In this document: in pieces, positions 12,701 through 24,700 of the stretch
Position numbering within the stretch: the first letter of the stretch is position 1
Layout: every line of letters begins with the position of its first letter
NCBI GenBank assembly: GCA_949825045.1
Contig: OX463809.1
Coordinates: 7,529,501-7,593,500 of the forward strand
Reading direction: 5' to 3'
DNA from: Argyresthia goedartella
Taxonomy: Eukaryota > Arthropoda > Insecta > Lepidoptera > Argyresthiidae
Length of the DNA: 64,000 nt
Made by a program: the position numbers and the translations under genes
The notes under the pieces: model-generated
Databases searched by the model: none
Told to the model about the DNA's origin: nothing
Seen by the model: only the letters and a program-made list of their open reading frames with translations

Positions 12701-15700
12701 GGCCCCCCATGTGATGACCCTGAGTGCGGCCCTGCACCCCTGGGTGGCCGCGTGCTTGTGGCCCCATTGCCCGTTGAGTCGGATGCTGAGTCGCAACCGA
12801 AAACTCAGGGCCCCCCATGTGATGACCCTGAGTGCGGCCCTGCACCCTAGTACCGCCCTGTGCACGTGGGGACATTGGCCCCTGAGTTGCGCTCCGAGTC
12901 GCAAACGAATTCTAAGGGCCCCATGCCGTGTCACCCTGGGTACGGCCCTGTGGACGTGGGGACGTTGGCCCCTGAGTTGCGCTCCGAGTCGCAAACGAAT
13001 TCTCAGGGCCCCATGCCGTGTCACCCTGGATACGGCCCTGTGGAGGCTGTTGGCCGGACCGGTTCATGCACAACAGATTGTTGTGGGCCCCACCACAATA
13101 TCCGCACATTTTTGTGCGCGTGCAGTCCCTAGCCATGTGTGGCCCGAGGCACAGGAAACACCAGCTCCGCTGCTTGGCCATCCGGCGCCGTCCCTCAACC
13201 CTAAGTTCCCCGAACTTATTGCAATTGGCCACAGCATGGCCAATCTGCCTACAACATGGGCAGGTCTCACTATGTGGGGTCAATGCACTCACAGTCCCAT
13301 ATGACTGCCGGTTGGTGCGGTCCTTCCTCGTCGGAGGGCCCCTACTCACAGCGCTCCCCGCAGCTCTCTGTGGCTCCGAAGGATGGGTGACCGTCAACCC
13401 CAAATTCTCTGCCCGTCGAGCCTCCTCTTCCAAGAATCCGACCAAGTCGGAGAAGGCGGGCAGGTCCTCGGCCGACCTCCCGTGAGACTGTTCGAAACGA
13501 GTCTGCACGTCAGCGGGTAGGCGGGAAAGTACAATGTACAGCAGTAGGTACGACCATTCACCAACCGGAAGTCCAAGATTCTCTAGAGCCTTGGTGACGG
13601 ACAACAATGGGTTCAAAACCTCCGTCTGTATGGCCCCGACCTTGTTCACAACCGGGATACTAAACAAACGGTTCAGTTGGGCATCGGCCAACCTCCGTTT
13701 GTTATGGTAACGTCTGACCAACAATTGTCTGGCCGTTTCATAGTTACCCTCCGTAACTGTCAAATGAGCGACCAGCTCCCTAGGCTCACCCCTCAATGCT
13801 GCCACCAGCTGAGCCATCTTGACAGACTTGGTAATGTCCGATCGCATGTGCACCAAACTGTCGAACAGATTGATGAAGCTCATCCATTCACCGGACACTC
13901 CGTCAAAAGTAGGCATAGTTATGGCAGGTAACCTGGACCCCGAACCCTGAAGCGGCAGAGGTGCTTCAATGTCACCACCATGGCTGGACTCGCGCTGTCT
14001 ACGTATGTCCGCAGCCTTCTGCGTGATAGCAGCTGCCATCTCCATACATTGGTCGACATCCCCTAGCAACCGTGACAGCCTGTCAGGTGCGCAACCATCA
14101 ACTGATTCCGCCTGCGCGGACAATTCGAGCACCCTGTTGTAACGTTCCTTAACGTCCATAGACCGCTCCAATACCACATCATGCCTATCTAAACGGTCTA
14201 TCAGACCGTGTGCGGAGGAAAACCATCTGAGTTCCTTAGAAACACCCTTCTGGATTTCAGATAACGACATGATCGGAACGATACTTACTCACAATTTGCA
14301 GTAACTCAATTATATTGGACCCTCCAGTCTACAACCCAAACGAGGGAACCCTAAACCACAACTTAAACAATGCTGTTTTCCTTAAACAATAGGAACCGAG
14401 TTTTATATCTATATAAATTCTGTAAATACAATTTAGTTTCCCTTTATCATTATAACACACACAGATAGTCAATATTAGTTCAAGTTATAAATTGCTATAA
14501 ACTGAAAACAATGTAATAGCCTGCTATCAATAGAATAACTACCTATGTTAACCAAACATTCATTAGCATTACTAGACCACTAATAGATTGACTAACTGGT
14601 ACTTCAATGCAAATTTCAATTCACCTACAATGTACCTAAGTTGAGTACCTACTATTCTGAGTCACATCTCAGTACAACTGGTCATTTAGGGAAAACTGTA
14701 ATATCTGTCTGTCTACTACCAGCAATAGACTTATAGCTTACAATACTACCAATCTATGTGGATACAGGAACAACACCAAGTTAGCTAATAACCGCCTATA
14801 CCTACAGATTGATAGTCCCAAATCGTGGGTTCCTGGAGCCCTTGACGGCTGCAAATCTCAGGAAACCACGCTCTTGCTACCAAAATGTTCAGGCTTCTCG
14901 GCACCCAATGACCTCGCAGGGGCCCATCAGCTACGAGGTAGCGTAGCGATCAGATGCCAAGAAGTGTGAACGTCGGCGATTCACCGAGCTAATACTTATG
15001 GAGTCGATCTAACCTGGTCTGTGCTTCGGTCCCGTCAACCTCCTGTCTCTCTGCAAGGCCCGGGTGCACCCTAGGCTCTTCTTGGTAGACAGGTTCTTCA
15101 GCCAACCATGTATGACTGGCAGGCCAGCTTCGACGAGCACAGTGTTCCAACACAGGTTATGTTACGTGGGAAAAACCAATCGGCCACGTAAATGCGAACT
15201 TTATCTGGTTCGGGGAACCACAACACACTCAGCTATATAGACAATCCTGAGGGGAACCCGAATACATTCCAGATGGCTTGCGATTTAATTTCAATGCCCT
15301 AATCAATACGCGTTACATTGCGAGGGCTTTTTGTCTGTCAGTTGTCAAAAAACTGCAAGGTTGGCAGCAACGTCAAATTCAAAATGGCCGTTCCGAAACC
15401 ATCGATCGAATATCGATTTGGAATCGAACAACAATTATATAGGTTCTTGTATATTTGATGATCATAATTTACACATAAATGAACTCCTAGTCATATCACA
15501 TTGGCGTTTTTAACTCAGCAGTCGATACCAAACACTACTCAATATTAGGCTTAAAGCCAGGTAACGTCAGGTATAATATGGCAATTTTACCTGAAAATAA
15601 AATTGTTATTATACATACTTACCTGGCTTTAAGCCTAGGTAAATCGCTGCCTGCTGTTCACATTACTGTGCATATTATTGTGCATTGCACGATCGTGACA

Positions 15701-18700
15701 CATTCTTAGACACGATCAGCTCTTTATTGAGTTGCCAATGACCTGAAAATTTAGCACGCGCAATAACGCTGGCTACAATTGCCGCCATTTCTGAAACTAT
15801 ACGCGCGCAATATTGCTGAGGTTCAAAACGGATATGACATGTATTTTAGGAGTTTTAAACAGGAAGTGAGCTGTTTGGGGCTAATTTCGTCGCACCGGAA
15901 AGGAAGTCAAGTATGCTACTCTCAATATTAGGCTTAAAGCCAGGTAAGTATGTATAATAACAATTTTATTTTCAGGTAAAATTGCCATATTTTATGTAGT
16001 TGAAGTATATATTTTTATTTTATATTTGGTATAGTTTATATATATGTATTTTGAAAGTAATTTTCGTACGTATGTATAGAGTGTTATTGCGAACTAGGAC
16101 TTTCCTGTATAATTTACTCTCCTATCTTGCCTAGGTGTGCTGGAAGAAATCTCTTTTTAGAGATAAGCTCGCCTTTGCTTATTACATTTCTTTTAATTGT
16201 CTGTAACCTTATATTATCTATGCAATAAAGAATATGAATATGAAATCTTGTCAAATTCGTACGTAGCACTCCCATGGTCTGCGGGCGACGGGACGAAAGA
16301 TACGGGGGCGGTAAAGAAGAGCGCGGGCGGTTCCTACTACGCGCCCCGCCGCCCGCACTCTTATTTCCCGCCCTCGCAGCCCACACATCTTTCGTCCTCT
16401 GTCGCCCGCGAACATGGGAGTGCAACGTACGAATTTGACAAGCTATAGCTGACCTGCAAGAAGTCCTCCTGCTGCGGGTCCTTCTCCAGCGTCATGAAGA
16501 ACTCGCCCACGTCATTGACTTCCGGGTGGATGATGGAGCAGAGCCGCTCGAAGATGAACACAGGCGTGCGGTAGTCGTGCAGCGGATCCTTGCGCACCGT
16601 CTCGATGCACACCTCGATGAACTCCGCTGTCTCGGCCTCGGTGCCTGTACACGAACGGTAACATTAGATCCGCCGGAACACAGTTCTGACTAAGGCCGAC
16701 TTGCACGAGACTTTTGGCAGCCGTACACAAAATACACAACTACTTACAACGCAATACACAATTTAAATACAACACGTCTATGTTAAGTAGGAATCTGGCT
16801 GAAAGGTTATAAATAACCTAGCCGTGATTGACTACGTAATTTGACCGTGTCGTACTTAAGTTGTCTGTATTTATCGGCTGTCTAACGTCTGGTGCAAGTC
16901 GATCTAAGAGCGCTTGCACACGGCGGTTTTTTACAACGAGGACCACCTGTCGCGATTCGTCCGGTTAGAAGACACGAAGCCGTCGGAACTATATAGATTT
17001 ATATAACTATATAGATTTTTGACACCAACTGTCGCGATAAAATCGTGCTGTTACCGCACATATCAAAATCGCTCAACAACAGCGGGGTTTTTTAAACGCG
17101 TTCTAAATTTCTTCAAAAACAACGCCGTTTCGTTACTTTTGAGGATAGTTTAGTAAATTAAATATAAGAATCTCCTACCCGCTAGAGATCGAGTGCGCAA
17201 CACACGTAGTCATCTCCTGCATCCAATTCAAGAACTCCAGCAACACACACATACCGGTGGTCAACTCCTCGAGCAGTTCCAAGAGTTTCTCCTGCGTGTC
17301 GTCAGTGAGTCGTGTTCGCTGCACCACCAGCCGCCGCAGCGATAGATACCCGCCCAGCACGGTGCCAATCAGCCGGCCCTTGTAGGTGCGCCGCGCCCCG
17401 CTCTCTTCGAGGAACATGGCCAGCAGTTCCGTGAGACGCTTGAGCGCGTAGCCTGGGGGGAAATCGGGACATTGGTTACGAGAACTGTTCATCCAAATTA
17501 ACATGATATTTCATATGTAAAGATCAATACTACAGAACGAACGATCAATTGTCATTCTTAATGCTATCCGTCGCTAAAAAGGTTAGCTCATGTGATTACA
17601 GTCACTCATATTTTTCTCTTGCTCAATAGCATTCGCTGCGATCGGTCGTGTGAAAATTGACAATTTCAGTTTACCAACGCGTAGCGCGAATTTTCTACTT
17701 TATAAGTGTATAGTGTACTAGGCACAGTCAATAAATCGGTGCGATGATCGGAAAATATTCATCGTTTAATTTATCATCATCAACCTACATCCATGCCCTT
17801 TGTAGAGGGCAGCTCGCCGCGACAGTTTCTCCCTCGTATTTGAGGGTGGTGGGCCTTATATCTTCATGCAGATACCGCCGGCGACCGATCTGAGAGCTCA
17901 GGCCTGGCGGGCACTTTCACCCTAGTACAGTCGACACGTTTGGTAGCCTTCGGAGCGGATCAAACCACGTCCAGTCAGCATTGTGGTGGACCCATGAGTG
18001 AAGCTTAAGTTCAGAATTTCGGTGTATCAAGGTGGGACCTATCACTATATCGAACGTTTTTGGGTTCCCTTGAGGGATTCACCAACCATTTTTGGTGGCC
18101 CATGAGGGGAATCTACTACTTCATCTACCATTCCGTGTAACACTTAAAGTGGCCCCATCATCATACGTTGACTTTCGGAGCGGACAGAGCCACATAAAAC
18201 CAACAAGAACCAACATAAGGAACTTCACCTACGTTTACATAATTGTTTGCGTAAGATGGGGCCTACGACCACACGACTATGAATGATCCTCCATCTCCTT
18301 AAAATCGGTTCCTTAGTGATGAAGGTTGCGGTTTATCATCAGCGCTTTCCGTCCTTCAATCCCGCGCAATCACTTTCTGCCTAAAGCAGGGACTGGAACG
18401 TCTTGCAGGCTTGAATCGGCTTGGTGACTTCGTCCGATAAGCCAGTTCGAAGGCCATCTCCCGGTAGTCTTACCGTATTTTACACGTAGACATGTGGATT
18501 TTGGAGATTACCTTGAGCAAGATCCGAAGTGAGGGTGGTCTCCTCCAGGTGATGCAGATGTTTGATCTCCTTGTTCATCAACTCGGCAATCTGTTGCAGC
18601 ACACCGCGCAAGGCCAGGAACTGCTTCCACGGCGCCTCGGAAGCCAGGCCTGGGGATCGATGTTTTTTTTTAATTTGAACGACATTACAGTATGTATCAA

Positions 18701-21700
18701 TCAATAGTAATCATAAACAGAGTAGAGGACTTCCTTGGTTATGCAGCGGGGTAACGCTGCCAGTGCCTCAGGAAAGCATAGCGAGGAGATGTCCTGGGGT
18801 GGTTTGTTTACTTAGTTTAGTTTTTCGACATTTTAAAGCTTGATTTATTTGTGATATTTATGTTCAATTATTGACGAAGCATCATGTTGCTTTTTGACAT
18901 TGTTTATTTTGATTTTTTGAAAAAATAATAACCATAAACTGTAGATATAGTCTCAGAACTAGCCACAATAAGAGAGAGTAATGCTTACTTTGGAAAAGTT
19001 GCAAGTATTGTTCGGCAGCTTCACCGGCATTGCATACTTCAGGCAGGAAACTCGCCAGCAGAATAAGCACCTAAAACAAAAATATCATTTGAGTATCGGT
19101 TATCCTCGAGCTTTGAAACCTATCTAAATCTGCAATGCAAATATTAACTCTTTAAGACATGTGTGAATTTAAAACGTCGAGCAGATAGGCCACTAACCTT
19201 GAGTACTTACATTCTCCTAGATTTAGCAGTAACCTAGTGAAAGGGACAAGCTCGCATCGAACACCATCTTACCGGCTGCGCCATGAGAACTTAATAGGTC
19301 CGCTATTAGTACTCACAGCCTTAGTCCTCTCGTAGGAGTCGCACAACGAGCGGATCATCTGGCAGGCGGTGTCGCGGGCGATGCGAGAGCTCGGGTCGAA
19401 CATGACGGGCTTCAGCCAGCCGCCGTCTTCGAGCAACAGGGGGCGCATGCCGTGCGATAGCAGCACCTGCAAGGAAACACATTGGACTATGATGGGGTAA
19501 ACTTTGCCTAATGGCCGATTTTTCAATCCTAAGATAAGGTTTATCTGAGGAATTTGTAAAGGTGAAGTGTCAAATAAAGCTCAAGACTGTTTATTTAAGG
19601 ATTAAAAATCTCCAGTTCAGTTTAGTTCAGTACAAATATTTTTATTCATAATAGCACAAACATTGATACTTAATGAACGTCGTAACATAATCAAACAAGC
19701 ATAATATAACATTAACTCCCCTAAGACAACTAAGCCTCACATGGGTTTATCTGGCCTAAACTAGCTTCTCCTTACGCCATGTACTAAACACCCCATAGGT
19801 AGCTAATTTTACGCCCAGTGACGTTCGCTTGTCGTCGTCGCTACACTCATACTTTTCTGCCTTAAGATTGTGTTATCCACATTCCCGAATAGCAGTATAT
19901 CCAGTTGTCTCACCTTCAGCCGCCACTTGGCGAGGTACTTGTGCGCGAGGTGCCTGTCCCTCGGCGGCTCACTGGCGCACTCGTCCGGCGGCGGCGCGTC
20001 CCTCCGCGCGGCCACCAGGCGGCGCCACTCACTATGCGGCACCTTGCCGGCGAGCCAGGCGGCCAGGTCGACGACCACGTTGCCGCTGGAGGCCGCCAGC
20101 GCGGACGGGAACTCCGCGCTGGGCGGAGACGGCTCCTGGGGTCGCAAAGGAAATGTTTTAGAATTACCATCGTCAGGTGACATTGGGCACAGTGCAGTAG
20201 TTTTTAGGCACGAGGTACAGTGGAGCAGCTTACGCAGAGGTAATCCTAATTGTTGTCCACCGTCTCGTGTCATTTGGAGACTGTTGAAATTCTTAGTAAG
20301 ATAACACAATAATGGATTATGATATTGAAACTCATGAGCGGTGATTTGACAGCATGGACCATAAAGAAGTTCGCGGAAAATACGTATCGAACACCAACTG
20401 AGTGACTCCTGTATAGTGCCAATGAGCTGTAAATTATACGGAAACTCCAAAGATAACCTTACCAAATGCCCTAGTCGTCATTGACCTTTGAATGATGAGT
20501 GGGTTGTGAAAAGTGATTGTTGACATCCATACCTTGGCGTCCTTGTCAGCGTCGGCGGCGGCGGCGCCGGTCACGGGCGCGGGAGCTATCGGCGCCATCA
20601 GCTCTTGCATGTAGCGCAGGCAGGGCAGCGCCACTTGTTGCAGCGCGTAGTGGTGAGCTGGGGAGTAAGACAGCGTCGCAGTATGTTAGTTCTATTTGTG
20701 CTTTTTATCAAGACCATCATCATACTCGGTCGGCGCATATCGACCCACTGCTGGACAAAAGCCTCTTCTCTATAGTGATAATCCTTACGGTCCTGTGCCA
20801 ATCACTTCCAGCGAGGTCCTGTCGACTTGGTGATATCGTCGGACCATCGGGTAGTTGGTCTGTCCACTGGCCCTTTGGCCACCACTCTATTGCTGCTTTG
20901 ATCAACCATCCGTCAGCCCGTCTATTCCATGTAATCTAATATCCCGCCCACATCTACCTTATTATAGCTGCAAAGATGATAAATATTTGAGAAACATGTC
21001 GCACTGTAGCTATGGTTTACTTACTGCTAGGCGAAGAAGCGTTGAAGCCGGGAATGCCGGCTAATGCCTCGGCTTTCAAGATGGCGGACGCCGCGGGCGC
21101 AATGGCCGCTATTTCGGTAAGTTGAGGGCAGCACCTACAAAAACATAGCACTTTTAAAGAAGCTAGAAAACTGACAGTGGTAGATTTCCAGTAAAGACTA
21201 CAGGAGAGATAAATGATATTAAGTCCAATTAATATTACACCGATTCCGCTTAACCTCTCAAAAACCGAAGGTAGTTGGGACAGGTCGCGATTTTGAACCG
21301 TATGCTATGGTAATAAAATTTAAAAACTATAACGGAAAAGTGGCTAACGTCGCTCGTTGGTATCCAAGAGGATAAAATAGCGACAATAGACAGAGGCAGA
21401 AATATTGCAAATAATATGTAACTTACCACACCCACAGCTTGACGATACAGCGGAGTCGAACCTCCCAGCATTCGACGGAATCCTGCACCTTCACCATTGT
21501 TCCCAGCAGGACAACCAAAGGACGGACCTGAAAATTAATGTGTAGTTTAAAAACTTGGTATCCATCACAATGTTTGACACCATGCTGACGTAGAATTCTG
21601 TTGTCAAAAGCTTCTAATCTATTGTGCAATAGGAATCGGTGTCAGTATGCACATTCGATATTTCCAAGCTTGACGGAGATGCAGTCATGCTGTCACTTTT

Positions 21701-24700
21701 CTCGCTCGGGAAATGACAGCGATAGTATGACACTTAAGAGGCACTCTGTGCATTCAAAATGTTACCAGTCATCTCACGCGTACAACTAACCGAACAAGGT
21801 TGATGCAGCACTCACCGAGTTGTTATGGTCCTGCGATGCGGCATGTCCCATCAGCGACAGAGTGATGCGGTGCGACAGCAGATTGCACAGCTGCTCCGTG
21901 GCGGGCAGATTGTCCCGGGTGATCAGACAGATCAGCGAGCGGACCTCTTCTTGAGACTGCGGGACAAAGGAGTAGCTTAATTGACATAGAATACCTAAGT
22001 ATGCTGCTAGTGCGGAAAGTAGGTGATTTCCGACGAGTGGCCCTTTTATTGTATAAGTCGACACGAGTCGGAAATCATCTTACGCATGTGTATCATACAA
22101 TGTTTTACTATGCATTGTGCAGGGAATAATATATATACATATGAAGTAAACAAGAAATTAGTAAAAAGGCGGGCTTATTTGAAATACATTCGCGCTCAAG
22201 ATACATATAGTTCGCGCCACCACTAATTTCCTTGCGGAAAGTGGAACTAAATAAGCATATTATATATATACCGTGTCGTCTTGCCAGTGAGATTAGCAAA
22301 TCTCATTGGCAAGACGACACGGTGGCGCCGCGGCTATAGGTCTTGAGGGGTGATGTGGACTCCACGACTCCACGATGTGCAAAGAGCTGCCACGTCTTAT
22401 CGCAAAAAGGCACTAGCAAAATATACGATCAGTCAAACATTTATTGAACATTTAAAATATTTTTTTTGACCAAAATCAAAATCTAAAGTAATTAATAACG
22501 CATTTAATGAAGGTTTGAGATGTGCAAAAGTAAAAGAAAGAAAGAAAACAAAATAAAGTAATACTCCATACATTTACCTGCGGCGTACCACGATGCAGGT
22601 TGTGCTGTACCAGCTCCTGAAATAATACATTAAATTATTGAAAATTAAACCAAAGAAAACATTTACTCGTCGAGTAAGTTATCTTTTCGCAAGTTTGATT
22701 AAACTCGTTTACAACTTGGATATGTCAAATATATCTTACTACTCTATGGTAGTAAATTAAGAAAAGGAATTAACTGGGTCGGCTTATTTTATTTATTTAT
22801 TTATTTATTTATTGATACTAAACCCACAGCACATGACGATTTAAATATAAATTAACAATTATACATTGCTAAGGCCAATTACGGGCTTTCATTATTTAAA
22901 TCTAGACTTATGGTATTAAGTAGTTGCGTGCAGAAAATATTTCAAGAAATTTTACTTATTAAACTAACTTAACTTTAACTAAATTAAACAATATCTTGAT
23001 TTGGTAGGATTGTGTGGTGTAAGTGTGTGGGTCTTGTGTATGTGTACCTGTGTGTTGTGGTGGCAGTGTGTGGTGTGTTGGTTGTGTTTGAATTTGCATT
23101 TTTATGTGAGAAAGTTTATTTACAACTGTCCTTCAGTATTGACAGAATCTGCTTTTTAAATATAGACTTTGAGAGATGGAATATGTCAACGACGGAAAAG
23201 CAATTATTGTATGTACGTGGCATTCTGCAGCTGATGGAGTTGGTGGCGTAATTAGTGCGCGCGAATGGTATGTGGAAGAGAGAAGAGACAGTTTGGCGGG
23301 TGCGAAAAGATGGCGTATTCAGTCTGAGTAAGGAGTTCACCAGGTCAGAGCAATCAACGTGGCCACGACAAGTGTTATACAGCATCATCATATCGAGCAG
23401 AGTACGACGGTTCTTGAGGCTTACGAAGCCATGATGTTCGCAAGAACTCTCATACTCCTCGCTCATGAATCTGTCACGGTAATTCAAATGTCGTAAGAAC
23501 CTTTCTTGAACACGCTCAACTTTGCTTATGTATATGTATGTTGTACTGCGGGTTCCATATAGTGCTGCAATATTCTAAAACACTTCTGACGTAAGCAAAG
23601 TAGAGGTTCCGAACACAATTCAGGTCAGTAAATGGTTTGCTAACCCTTAAAATAAACCCTAACTTTCTAAAAGCTTTGTTTGTGATTGACTCTATATGCT
23701 CTTCAAAAGTTAATATAGAATCCAGATTTACTCCTAAGTCCCGGATAGAATAAACTCTTAGGATAGGCGTATTATTCAGGTGATAGGTGTGCAGAACGGG
23801 TTTGATTTTTCTGGTGAAACTAATAATGTTGCACTTAGAAACATTGACGCTTATTCTGTTCTCTTTATAGTAATGTGACAGACGGTTCAAATCCTCCTGC
23901 AAGTGAGCGCAGTCTTGTGCAGACTTAATTTTACAGTAAACTTTTTTGTCGTCCGCATACAGTAGGAATTAACGTGTTGAAAACAGGTCCCTATGTCATA
24001 AAGATAAGCGACGTACAGTAATGGACCCAATATTGAACCCTGCGGGACACCAGATGGTATAGTCATTAGATCCGACCTGTGCTCGCCAATCACAACAGCC
24101 TGGCTACGACTAAAAATATACGATTTTGTCCAACGTAGTAAATCACCCTGAATTCCAAGTTTCCCTAACTTTTTTATTAGTATATGATGATCGACGCGAT
24201 CAAAAGCCTTTTCGAAATTTGTGTCTACTTGTCCACCATTGTCCATACCTCTGAGCATTGCATCGACGAATACAGACAGATTTGATGTAGTAGACCTAGA
24301 TCTCATGAAGCCATGCTGTTCACCCGGGATATTTTGTGATATCGCAGTGTAGATATGATTGTGGACCACCCGCTCCATGACTTTGCTGAAAACGTTGAGA
24401 ATCGATATCGGCCTGTAATGTTCAACCAGTAATCTCGAACCCTTTTTATGTACAGGAACGATGTTAGCAAATTTCCATTGGTTGGGAAAGTTACCCTCTG
24501 TAAACGATCTGTTAAAAATGACTGTTAGGGGCCCTGCAAGCTCTTTTGCACAGCTTACGACTAGTATAGGCGGTATCTTGTCGCTGCCAGGTCCCTTACT
24601 TTTGTCTAGAGAGCTTAGTAATTTATAGACAGAGTCTGTAGAGACGCGAATGCTACTAGTTACTTTGGGATATGGTGGTTCTAGAAGGTCAGTATCGGCA

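Larger units (their letters stand above)
10137..15430 (-). mobile_element. BEL/Pao LTR retrotransposon, internally deleted, nested in DIRS
   Basis: Two 545-bp LTRs (10137-10681 and 14886-15430) begin TGTTCAGGCTTC and end CGAACA, flanked by a 5-bp duplication ACAAT (10132-10136 and 15431-15435). The element runs on the minus strand: 5' LTR, primer-binding candidate TGGTAGCAAGAGC just inside it, gag, a fused pol, then 3' LTR. The reverse transcriptase is missing, so it is non-autonomous. The LTRs look nearly identical by eye (one clear difference near 10288), implying recent insertion. The host site is the 3' non-coding part of the DIRS element. Confidence 0.93.
5666..15991 (+). mobile_element. 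DIRS-type tyrosine-recombinase retrotransposon, interrupted by a BEL/Pao element
   Basis: About 5.03 kb of DIRS element once the nested BEL/Pao insertion (10137-15430 plus TSD) is removed. Order on plus strand: inverted terminal repeat 5680-5893, gag-like ORF, overlapping RT/RNase H and tyrosine recombinase frames, internal complementary region 15538-15638, and the matching inverted repeat 15734-15947. The outer ends differ between left (14 bp) and right (about 44 bp), and both are complemented in the internal region, the hallmark of DIRS replication through a circle. No target-site duplication is expected for a tyrosine recombinase element. The gag frame is broken and one recombinase residue looks changed, so this copy is probably inactive. 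Confidence 0.92.

Noticed and set aside
12201..13485. Several plus-strand ORFs of 80-255 codons
   Set aside because: Antisense to the BEL gag/pol repeats and zinc-knuckle region, which have clear protein similarity on the minus strand.
22270..22323. microRNA precursor
   Set aside because: Only 54 nt, with a 4-nt loop and an almost perfect stem; too short for normal Drosha/Dicer processing.
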